A stretch of 64,000 nt of DNA from Hormiphora californensis. Its lineage: Eukaryota; Ctenophora; Tentaculata; Cydippida; Pleurobrachiidae. Positions 14,701-26,700 of the stretch are shown here, piece after piece. The notes beneath the pieces were generated by a model, which was given only the letters and a program-made list of their open reading frames with translations, ran no database searches and was not told the DNA's origin. Where the stretch lies: contig CM035355.1 in assembly GCA_020137815.1 (NCBI GenBank), positions 5,661,350-5,725,349 of the forward strand, written 5' to 3'. Every line of letters begins with the position of its first letter. Position 1 is the stretch's first letter. A program made the position numbers and the translations under genes.

Positions 14701-17700
14701 GATAAGGACCTCGACCGTTTCATTGGCGTCTAAGAAGTCAACGAAACAAGAAACTGAATAGTTTCCTGCAACCATATCCTCAATAGCAGCAGCCTCGATG
14801 ACAACCTCAGCCTCTTTGGTCATGTCTGAAGAGTTATATGCACCCTGAGTGACCGTTACAGAACCATTGGTTGCAGTGATGGCACTGAGCAGATCCACAA
14901 AGTAATCGCTTTCAAATGATATGTCGTAATCCTCCACGATATCGGTTAGTTTGCAAGTAATTGTAGCTGCAGTGTATTTGTTGCCCATTACAGGTTCCAA
15001 GTTTGATGTGATCAAAGCTGAAAATAAATAGGAATTAAAAACTATGAAACATTAATTAATTTTTTTAAATTGAAAGTCAAACTGGAATGCAAAGAACAAT
15101 TCTTACTCGGAACGTAGAGGGTTATGTTATTTGAGGATGAACTGTAAGACGGATTTTCAGAGATACTACAATCGACGCCAAAGTATCCAGTAGAGAGGTC
15201 CTTCAACCCGATTCCAGAAAGCACCAAGGTAGAATTCTGGGTATTATCCGAGTAGTTGCCCTGATCAACAGTGAATTCTCCATCTGTAGCATTCAATCCA
15301 ATGATCTCAGAACTGAGTTGGTCGACTCCATCCCATTCAACAGTTACGTTCCTAGTAATTCCAGTGATCATGCAAGTGAATGTTATGCTGTCTCCGGAAA
15401 GGGTATCTATCGTTGTAGCACTTTCACTCACAGTCACAACTGAAAATAAGTGTTGGAAGTTGGCAACAAGTTTCAGGACATTGCAAAAAAGGATTTTCGG
15501 TTCGTTCATTGGGATATAGTATTTTTTAACATATGAAAAGTTAGGAATAGATTGATCTTACAGATTTATTACCTGGAGTCAAGACTGTCACATCAACAGT
15601 ATCAAAGTAGGAAGTGTCGTCCTGAATCTGACAAGTGATCGTATCAGAACTGCTTCTATACGCCTCTATTGTTGCTGAGTCAATTATCAGTTCAACGGTC
15701 TGTTCGTTTAATCCATAGTCTCCTTGATCTATGGTGAAAACTCCAGAGCTGGTTGAAGAAGCTGGACCACCTGTCACCAGTCCACCATCCCACTCTATGG
15801 TTGTCTGATTAACTAAACCATCGAAGGTACACGTAACCGTAGCAGTGTCCAGTTTAGAAACAGTGAAAGCCGACGTAATATCCGTCACAGCTGAAAGATT
15901 GAGAAAATTGAGAAATACAGACCTATGCATCAATTATCAAAAAATTCAAACGCTATATTTTAATGTTCTTCGGTCAGAAAAACAGTTTACTTACTTGGTG
16001 TCAAGTAGTCAGTTTCCAATATTCCATTCACTTCAGATTCAATATCAAGACTGCAAAGAAGAGTAAGATTATAGGCAAATCCACTCATATCATCCTTATC
16101 CACATCAAATACAGCCGTCATTGTCTCCGTAGAAGCATCATAGGCGTCACTAATAGTAGCAGTTGTTCCAACACCCGAGAAAACAACGTCCCGACTCTCC
16201 AACAGTCCAGTGATTGTACAGTTGAAGCTCGTGTCAGTTAGGTCATTAAACTCAAGCGGACCAGTTACTGTCACATCTGGAGAAAAGATAAAAGAGTTTT
16301 AACTTTCGGGTTGATTAATTCTCCTACTACGTACGATTGAATATCTGGCTTAAATTAGAAGCGAGACTTACTTGGAACCAGGACCGTTAGTTCGTGTGTA
16401 ACATTCAGATTCGAATCTATAGAAATTCCACAAGTTAGAGTTATATTTCCAGTATCTAGAGTTTCAATAACAGTTGAGTCAACAATGATAACAGTCTCTT
16501 GACTGTTAGAATCGCTGTCAAACGCTTCAGTTGAAATATTGAACTCAGGAAGCGATGAAGCAGAAATCGCAGAACTCAAATCCGTGATGTTTTCACTCGA
16601 TAGTGTGAGCGTTTTTGAAGATAGAATTCCTTCCACAAGACAGGTAAAGGTGTAAGAATCCAGTCTATTAGCTCGTGACAGTGTCGAATTTGCAGTTATC
16701 TCTGAAAAATAATTTCAAGTTAATATTTTTAATAGAAGGAAGTTGATTTCAGAAAACAAATTGTCTCATTTCATTTACCCGGAATAATGACATCCATCTC
16801 TTGTGTATCGTTGAGATAATCGACAAAGCAAGTGACTGTATAGTTTCCTTCTCCTAGCCCTTCAATACTCTCAGCCCCAATAACGACCTCTGCTTCTTTT
16901 GTCAAGTCGACCGAGTTATAGGCCCCCTGGGTGACCACAATTGATCCATTTGTTGCAGTGATTGGACTGGTCATGTTTTCGAATGATGCACTTTCGAATG
17001 AAATGTCAAAATCAGAAACGATGTCCGACAATTTGCAGGTCAGAGTCACTCCTGTGTATATATTTCCAGTTGGAACAGACGCCGTTGTTGCGTCAATACC
17101 TAAAAAAGTACTCATCTATAGATAAAATTTTAACGAATAGTTTTGTTCAATTGTCGAACAGCTTATTTACTGGTGGTTTTGTAACGCAGCTGGAGTATGC
17201 AGTAGACAGGAACCAACCAAAACCCCTTCATAACTTACTTGATACATAGAGGGTTACATTGCTAGATGTGCTTGTATAAGAAAGATTTTCAGATATACTG
17301 CAGTCGACTCCAAAGTAACCGGAAATCAGATTTGCCAAACCAATTCCAGAAACGACCAAAGTAGAATTCTGGGTATTATCCGAGTAGTTGCCCTGATCAA
17401 CAGTGAATTCTCCATCTGTAGCATTCAACCCAATGATCTCAGAACTTAGCTGGTCGACTCCATCCCATTCAACAGTTACGTTCCTAGTAATTCCAGTGAT
17501 CATGCAAGTGAAGGTTATGCTGTCTCCGGAAAGGGTATCTATCGTTGTAGCACTTTCGCTCACAGTCACAACTGAAAATAAGTGTTGGAAGTTGGTAACA
17601 AATCTTAAGAAATTGATAAAAGGATTTTCGGTTCGTTCATAATTGGGATATACCGTAAGTTGGGGTAACTTTGTTTTGCAGGGTAACTTTGGACACTATC

Positions 17701-20700
17701 AAAATTTGGCTTTAGTTCAAAATTACCAACAGATAACGAGAGATTTGGAAAAATTTTCGGGTTTACAAGTAACTGACCCACAAATGTCTAACTAACGGTA
17801 CAATTATTTTTTCCAAGTCTATGCTAATTAGCTCCTAATTAGGGTCAAACATAATTGATGTCAAAATCGCTAAAAATGTTCAAATCAAAATGGGTACCAT
17901 AGATCTGACCGGGCAAATGATCGAATCAAGTTTGCTCCATAGAGTGGAAGGGTTTCGATCCCCAGTGCCCCGATTTTCAAAATCTTCAAAAAATAGGACG
18001 TATAATTTTCCATATTGCTTCCTTAAAATCGTGAAATTGCTTCCTACCCGTTGCTCCTCCGGCGCCGCTTCGCGGCACCGTCGTCACGATTATACGAATC
18101 GGCGATTTGTATAATCCGATTGATGTTTTTAGACCACGGACCACCAAACTGGGGTCCTATTTCAGGCAAATTTTTATACACTTTCGCATTATACAGTTAA
18201 TGTACTGTGGAAGCAATGCCGGCAGCAATAATATTTTTAGTATTTGTAAGCGTCCTCCGCCCTTGGTATGCACGATTCCTGCTTTAAAACTGCAATTCTT
18301 CATACCCCATAAGTATTTAGAACAAGTATATGACATAAAAAAAATTAAATAATTCTTCAAAATTGAGGAAATCGATTGCTTCCTCCATGACCGGCTATAA
18401 GCCATAAATCGACTCTAGCGGTCCTCGTACCGGTTCATTCCGGTAGGGTATGATATCTGGGCAACCATACTAGTAATATTTAACTGTGCAAAGAAAAAAA
18501 TCGTGTCAAATGATCGATTTAAACCGTATTTTGGTAGGAAGCAACGAGGAAGCAACGCTATTTTCTATATTGCCCCATATTTGCACAGATTTTGCTGCCG
18601 CTGTTGCTGCCGCTGATTGGACACGTACGAAGTTGTGTAATGCGATCTCCTCGCTGTGCCGCTTCTCAATACAGTATTACTGCTGTCTTTACTCGTTATT
18701 GAAGAGTCTTCAGTTTGAAAATTTTTAGGAGGGGCTCAATTGCTCCTTCGGGAGCAATTTATCACCAATTGATTTTTAGTTGAAATTGCTTCCTTGTGTC
18801 CAGATTGCTTCCAAATAAGCACTATTAACCTTTTGGGTATTTGCAAGATCGGGGCACTGGGTTTCGATCAAATAATTCGGGGCACCATTTTTTAAATCCG
18901 ACCAATTACTTTAATTGAGACTAATTGGGGTGGCTAATGTTACCCCACCATATTTTGAATTTTGGGGTAACTTTGGACGGGGTGCCAAAGTTACCCCATA
19001 CTACATGTTTTGAACTTTTGATGTCTGCAGAGTTGCCTTAAACCCTCGCTGACTTGTTCAGAACCATCGATCTGACCAAGATTTAGCCCGATCCATGCCC
19101 ATTTTCATCGATCTATTCTCTAAGGTAGGGTAGAAAGGGGTAAAATGGCACACCGGGTAAAATGGCACATGTATGGGGTAAAATGGTCCTAGTTATTACA
19201 TGTAGTCACGTGACTTTTTCTCCAGCGGAGACCTGCTCGTTCTGTTCCGAATTTTTGCTTTAAAACTGCTGTAATTTCTGTTTGAGTTGGCCGATTTTAA
19301 TTTTGCAAAAACTGCCAGTTAGGGTTTTTATCCTTCTAAAACTTGGTATAAAAATTTTTCAAAAAACCCACTATTAAGTTGATTAAATTGTCAAATTAGT
19401 CAAACTGGGGTAAAATGGTTCACCCTCGCTGGGGTAAAATGGTTCACCCTGGGACCAATGAAATCGAGCCTCCAATACCACGTGATACCAACTGGGGTAA
19501 AATGGTCCAGCACACTGGGGTAAAATGGTCCAGCAGAACAGAAATTACTGAAGATAACATGGACCATTTTACCCCAGTGCTCTAACAACACCAGGCACGT
19601 GATAAAAATCGAGCAATGCTATTGGCTGGACCATTTTACCCCAGTGCAAAATTTCCAAAAAAAGGCCTACCAAACTTTTTGAATTGATTAATTAAGCTAT
19701 TAAATAAAACTTTCAGATTTTAAAATTTAGCTCGTCTGAAAGGAAAACGTTTCATTGGATAGCCTATATAATTTTTTTTCTTCTTGCTGTATAAACTGAT
19801 TATTTTAGAACCTAAAACGTTAGAAAGTGTGCCATTTTACCCCTTTCTACCCTAGTAAAAAAAACAGAATTAGTTCTACTTTATCGAGCTAAATCATAGA
19901 AATCCGACCTGAAACCCATCAAACTTCAATAATTTGGGGTCCCTCATCCATTCTGTAGCTTGGTAGATGGTATTGACCCTCTAGACGAGTCTATTAGTTC
20001 TTGTGGACATTCTATGCAGGAACACATGCACCAAAACTCCTTTATTTAGCCAGCACCCATAAGTGTCCGGCCACTTCCTGGTGGTCCAATTCAGTAAAAA
20101 GAACTAATACTACCGCCTAGGGGCCCAATACCACCTACCAAGCTAGAGGGTGGATGAGGGACCCCAAATTATTGAAGTTTGATGTGTTTTAGGACGTTTG
20201 TTTGTGATTTAGCTCAATAAAATAGACCAAAAAAATCCTCGTTTATTCACTACATAAACATTTAGCGAGTAGATGGGTGAAAACGGGTGTGGATTGGGCT
20301 GAATCTTGGTCATATGGTCCTAAACAAGTCAGAGAGGGTCTAAGGCAACTCTACAAACGATCATATCGAAAACCTCAACATTTTATGTTCATTTATTTAT
20401 CATTGCAAAATGTGTCCAAAGTTACCCCACCCTCATTCCAAAGTTACCCCATGCCCTAAAACCCCACTTACACTAAAATACGTGTTAATTAATCTAATTA
20501 AATGAGACGGGACCAAAAATTTCACTAGTTATATCTGGTGTAGTGGGTCTGGAACGGGATTATTTGGTTCAAAAATTTTCGAGTGTGGTTCTGGCAAGGA
20601 GTTATTTTAGGAGAATGCTAAAAAGTGGTACAAAGTTACCCCAACTTACGGTAGTATCTTTTAACATATGAAAAGTTAGGAATCTTACGGATTTATTACC

Positions 20701-23700
20701 TGGAGTCAAGACTGTCACATCAACAGTATCAAAGTAGGAAGTGTCGTCCTGAATCTGACAAGTTATCGTATCAGAACTGCTTCCATACGCCTCTATTGTT
20801 GCTGTTTCAATTATCAGTTCAACGGTCTGTTCGTTTAATCCATAGTATCCTTGATCTATAGTGAAAACTCCAGAGCTGGTTGAAGAAGCTGGACCACCTG
20901 TCACCAGTCCACCATCCCACTCTATGGTTGTCTGATTAACTAAACCATCGAAGGTACACGTAACCGTAGCAGTATCCAGTTTAGAAACAGTGAAAGCCGA
21001 CGTAATATCCGTCACAGCTGAAAGATTGAGAAAATTGAGAAATACAGACCTATGCATCAATTATCAAAAAATTCAAACGCTATTTTTTAATGTTCTTCGG
21101 TCAGAAAAACAGTTTACTTACATGGTGTCAAGTAATCAGTTTCCAATATTCCATTCACTTCAGATTCAATATCAAGACTGCAAAGAAGAGTGAGATTATA
21201 GGCAAATCCACTCATATCATCCTTATCCACATTGAATACAGCCGTCATTGTCTCCGTAGAAGCATCATAGGTGTCACTAATAGTAGCAGTTGTTCCAACA
21301 CCCGAGAAAACAACGTCCCGACTCTCTAAGAGTCCAGTGATTTCACAGTTGAAGCTCGTGTCAGTTAGGTTATTAAACTCAAGCGGACCAGTTACTGTTA
21401 CATCTGGAGAAAGATAAAAGAGTTTGGACTTTTGGCTTGACTAATTTTCCTACCGCATACGATTTAATTTCAAATATCTGACTTAAATTCTAAGCAAGAC
21501 TTACTTGGAACCAAAACCGTTAGTTCGTGTGTAACATTCAGATTCAAATCTTCAGAAATTCCACAAGTTAGAGTTATATTTCCAGCATCTAGAGTTTCAA
21601 TCACAGTTGAATCGACAATGATAACAGTCTCTTGACTGTTAGAATCGCTGTCGAACGCTTCAGTTGTAATATTGAACTCGGGAAGGGATGAAGCCGAAAT
21701 CGCAGAACTCAAATCAGTGATGTTTTCACTCGATAGTGTGAGCGTTTTTGAAGATAGAATCCCTTCCACAAGACAGGTGAAGGTGTAAGAATCAAGTCTA
21801 TTAGCTCGTGACAGTGTCGAATTTGCAGTTATCTCTGAAAAATAATTTCAAGTTAAGATTTTAAAAAGAAGCAAGTTGATTTCAGAAAACAAATTGTCTC
21901 ATTTCAGTTACCCGGAATTATGACTTCCATCTCTTGTGTATCGTTGAGATAATCGACAAAGCAAGTGACTGTATAGTTTCCTTCTCCTAGCCCTTCAATA
22001 CTCTCAGCCCCAATAACGACCTCTGCTTCTTTTGTCAAGTCGACCGAGTTATAGGCCCCCTGGGTGACCACAATTGATCCATTTGTTGCAGTGATTGGAC
22101 TGGTCATGTTTTCGAAGGATGCACTTTCGAATGAAATATCAAAATCAGAAACGATGTCCGACAATTTGCAGGTCAGAGTCACTCCTGTGTATATATTTCC
22201 AGTTGGAACAGATGCCGTTGTTGCGTCAATACCTGAAAAAGTGATTAGACTTTTAGTCCAAAATAAAAAATATAATCAAGGTTTCTTGACTTGTTTAAGT
22301 TAGACTCACTGGAGACATAGAGAGTGATATTGCTAGACGAATCGGTATAAGAAAGATTTTCAGATATACTGCAGTCGACTCCAAAGTAACCAGAGGTCAG
22401 GTTTGCCAAACCAATTCCCGAAAGCACCAAAGTAGAATTCTGGGTATTATCCGAGTAGTTGCCCTGATCGACAGTGAATTCTCCATCTGTAGCATTCAAT
22501 CCAATGATAGCAGAACTGAGCTGGTCGACTCCATCCCATTCAACAGTTACGTTTCTAGTAATTCCAGTGATCATGCAAGTGAAGGTTATGCTGTCTCCGG
22601 AAAGGGTATCTATCGTTGTAGCACTTTCACTCACAGTCACAACTGAAAATAAGTGTTGGAAGTTGGTAACAAATCTTAACAAATTGATAAAAGGATTTTT
22701 GGTTCGTTCATTTTAGTGGAAGCTCTTACGGTATTCCCACGACCGTGGGAAAAGAGAGATAGATAGAAATACTAAGAGAGAGAAATTTCAATCTCTTAGT
22801 ATTTCTATCTATCTCTCTTTTCCAACGGTCGTGGGAATACCGTAAGAGCTTCCACTATTTGGATAAAGTCTTTTTCAACATACGAAAAGTTAGGAATCTT
22901 AGGGATATATTACCTGGAGTCAAGACTGTCACATCAACAGTATCAAAGTAGGAAGTGTCGTCCTGAATCTGACAAGTGATCGTATCAGAACTGCTTCCAT
23001 ACGCCTCTATTGTTGCTGTTTCAATTATCAGCTCAACGGTCTGTTCGTTTAATCCATAGTCTCCTTGATCTATGGTGAAAACTCCAGAGCTGGTTGAAGA
23101 AGCTGGACCACCTGTCACCAGTCCACCATCCCACTCCATGGTTGTCTGATTAACTAGACCATCGAAGGTACACGTAACCGTAGCAGTATCCAGTTTGGAA
23201 ACAGTGATAGCCGATGTAATATCCGTCACAGCTGAAAGATTGAGAATATTGAGAAATACAGACGTATGTATCAAAAACTACAAACGCTGTATGTTCTTCG
23301 GTCAGAAAAATAGTTTACTTACTAGGTGTCAAGTAGTCAGTTTCCAATGTTCCATTCACTTCAGATTCAATATCAAGACTGCAAAGAAGAGTGAGATTAT
23401 AGGCAAATCCACTCATATCATCCTTATCCACATCAAATACAGCCGTCATTGTCTCCGTAGAAACATCATAGGTGTCACTAATAGTAGCAGTTGTTCCAAC
23501 ACCCGAGAAAACAACGTCCCGACTCTCCAACAGTCCAGTGATTGTACAGTTGAAACTCGTGTCAGTTAGGTTATTAAACTCAAGCGGACCAGTTACTGTC
23601 ACATCTGGAGGAAGATAAAAGAGTTTGGACTTTCGGATTGACTAATTTTCCTACCACGTACGATTTAATATCTGACTTAAATTAGAAGCGAGACTTACTT

Positions 23701-26700
23701 GGAACCAGGACCGTTAGTTCGTGTGTATCATTAAGATTCAAATCTTCAGAAATTCCACAAGTTAGAGTTATATTTCCAGCATCTAGAGATTCAATCACAG
23801 TTGAGTCAACAATGATAACAGTCTCTTGACTGTTAGAATCACTGTCAAACGCTTCAGTTGTAATATTGAACTCAGGAAGGGATGAAGCCGAAATCGCAGA
23901 ACTCAAATCCGTGATGTTTTCACTTGATAGTGTGAGCGTTTTTGAAGATAGAATTCCTTCCACAAGACAGGTGAAGGTGTAAGAATCCAGTCTATTAGCT
24001 CGTGACAGTGTCGAATTTGCAGTTATCTCTGAAAAAGAATTTCAAGTTAATATTTTTAAAAGAAGCAAGTTGATTTCAGAAACCTAAAATTGTCCCATTT
24101 CAGTTACCCGGAATAATGACTTCCATCTCTTGTGTATCGTTGAGATAATCGACAAAGCAAGTGACTGTATAGTTTCCTTCTCCCAGCCCTTCAATACTCT
24201 CAGCCCCAATAACGACCTCTGCTTCTTTTGTCAAGTCGACCGAGTTATAGGCCCCCTGGGTGATCACAATTGATCCATTTGTTGCAGTGATTGGACTGGT
24301 CATGTTTTCGAAGGATGCACTTTCGAATGAAATGTCAAAATCAGAAACGATGTCCGACAATTTGCAGGTCAGAGTCACTCCTGTGTATATATTTCCAGTT
24401 GGAACAGACGCCGTTGTTGCGTCAATACCTAAAAAAGTACTCAATTATAAATAAAATTTAAACGAATAGTTTTATTCAATTGTCGAACAGCTTATTTACT
24501 GGTGGTTTTGTAAAGCAGCTGGAGTATGCAGTAGACAGGAACCAACCAAAAACTTACTTGATACATAGAGGGTTACATTGCTAGATGTGCTAGTATAAGA
24601 GGCATCCTCAGAAATGCTGCAGTCGACGCCAAAGTAACCGGAAGTCAGATTTGCCAAACCGACTCCAGAAACCACCAAAGTAGCATTCTGGGTATTATCT
24701 GAGTAGTTGCCTTGATCAACAGTGAATTCTCCATCTGTAGCATCCAATCCATAGATAACAGAACTGAGTTGGTCGACTCCATCCCATTCAACAGTTACGT
24801 TCCTAGTAATTCCAGTGATCATGCAAGTGAAGGTTATACTGTCTCCGGAAAGGGTATCTATCGTTGTAGCACTTTCACTCACAGTCACAACTGAAATTGG
24901 TGTTTGGTTTAACATTTTTAGCTCAGCAGGTTAAGTCATTTCGGTAGTTTGCCGTAAGCTTAGTGAAAAATGTCTACTAAACGGTGCCACCACAATCATT
25001 TTTTATCTTACCAGGAGTTAGGACCGTCACATCGACAGTTGATCCTGCAGAGTCCCCGTTTATGTAACATGAAACGGTATCTGAACCAGAAGAGTATGTT
25101 TTGACAACTGATGGCTCAATATCGAGGGTAGAATTCTGCTGTTCATCTGCTTGTGACCCTTGTGATATCCGTAAATCCGGATCCACTGGTGGTTTGGGTT
25201 CCACCAATCATTCCCGATGTCCAATCGATCGTTTCAGTTTTTAGAAGTCCGTCGAATGAACAATTGAAAGAATAATCGTCAATTTTGGAGATCGTTATTG
25301 CAACTGCTGGGTCCATTGAGGAACCTGAAAAAAGATATTTAAAGAACTCCAAATTTAATTCTAAGGTCAACAAAACGTGAACAATATTTGAAGATACAAA
25401 ATAATTGAAGATTCAAAACGGTATCCTTACTTGGTTCCAGTACTTCGATGGTATAATCAGTCACATAGGACTGGTCAAGTTCTGGGTAGCAACTAATATT
25501 GTAATCTCCAGCGTCCAATTCTCCAATCATAGTGGAGTTGATCTCAATTTCATCTGTCTGAGTGTATGCACTCCATGCGACACTGTTGGATAGGTCAATA
25601 CCAGCCACACTGGCAGTCAGTCCGCTCTCCAAATCAGTCAGATTGTGGGAGGTTGCCCCGGTGAGAGCCCACTCTACAACTCGAGCTTGGGAGATGTTGG
25701 ATGTGACGCAGGTAAAGGTAGAGTTATCCAGTCGGTTCATCTTCAGCGGGCCAGTGATGTTCGTTGCTATGGAGTTGGATGGTTGCTATGAAGTTGTGTG
25801 GTTGCTATGGAGCCTCACGACACAAAGTTGGACTATGGAGCCTCACGATACAAAGGGAACATCAGGGAAGGTTACACAAAGTGCTTCATTGTATAGCAGT
25901 ATCACACAACGAGTAATAGGTAAACAAGTACAAGAAATGGTTTTAAATCATGCTTTGAACACAGAAAAGCAAACGAATAATGAATGAAATTTATATGGCG
26001 CGTGATATCGTTTTGGGTTGTTGAGTAAGGGGGAAGAGACTCTTCCCCCTTACTCAACAAGTTTTGGGGCATCGCACTGTGCAAATGTGTTTAGTTTACA
26101 TAAATTTGGGTACTGGGTAGAAAGAATGGGCTGAATGCTGGAGTACTTGCCAGAGGTTACTACTTCATTCCACGATATACAAAACACTTACATGGTTCGA
26201 GAATGTCGATAATCTCCTCTCCCCCCGAGACATCATCAACCAGGCACTCGCACGTTAGGGGATTATCTGATCCGTAGTAGGACTGAGGCAATGCAGGGTT
26301 TTAATCAATAAAAGGGTGCCATAAATACACAACTTAACTATATATCTTAACAAAACATGTATTCAGAGGAGTATAATGGGGTGGGTGGGGTGGGTGGAGG
26401 GGTGGGTGGGGTGGGTGGAGGGTTGGAGAGGGGTGGGTGGGGTGGGTGGAGGGGTGCGGGGTGGTTAATACCTTTAGATCAGAAGTTGTTAGGTCGGCAG
26501 TTACAGTCCTAACAGAATCAGTGGTGTTAACATCTTCGCTAGAGATAGTAATCTCACTTCCAGCTGCCTCCCAGACAACATCTGAAGCATCGCTCACAAG
26601 AGACACCTCGCAGGTAAGGACGTATTGCTCGAGGGTGTCAATTGTTATGGATGGGTTTAGCGTCACATCTGCAGGAGAATTATATTGGTTAGGTAACCAT

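Larger units (their letters stand above)
17651..20653. mobile_element. 3-kb non-autonomous DNA transposon with nested insertions, between module copies 2 and 3
   Basis: Inverted ends CCGTAAGTTGGGGTAACTTT and its complement, flanked by TA at 17651-17652 and 20652-20653. The paralogous intron at about 15509-15520 (GGGATATAGTATT) shows the uninterrupted site, which proves insertion with TA duplication. The interior has GGGGTAACTTTGG motifs, several ATTGCTTCC motifs, a nested 729-bp element and another hairpin. No transposase was recognised. Confidence 0.85.
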
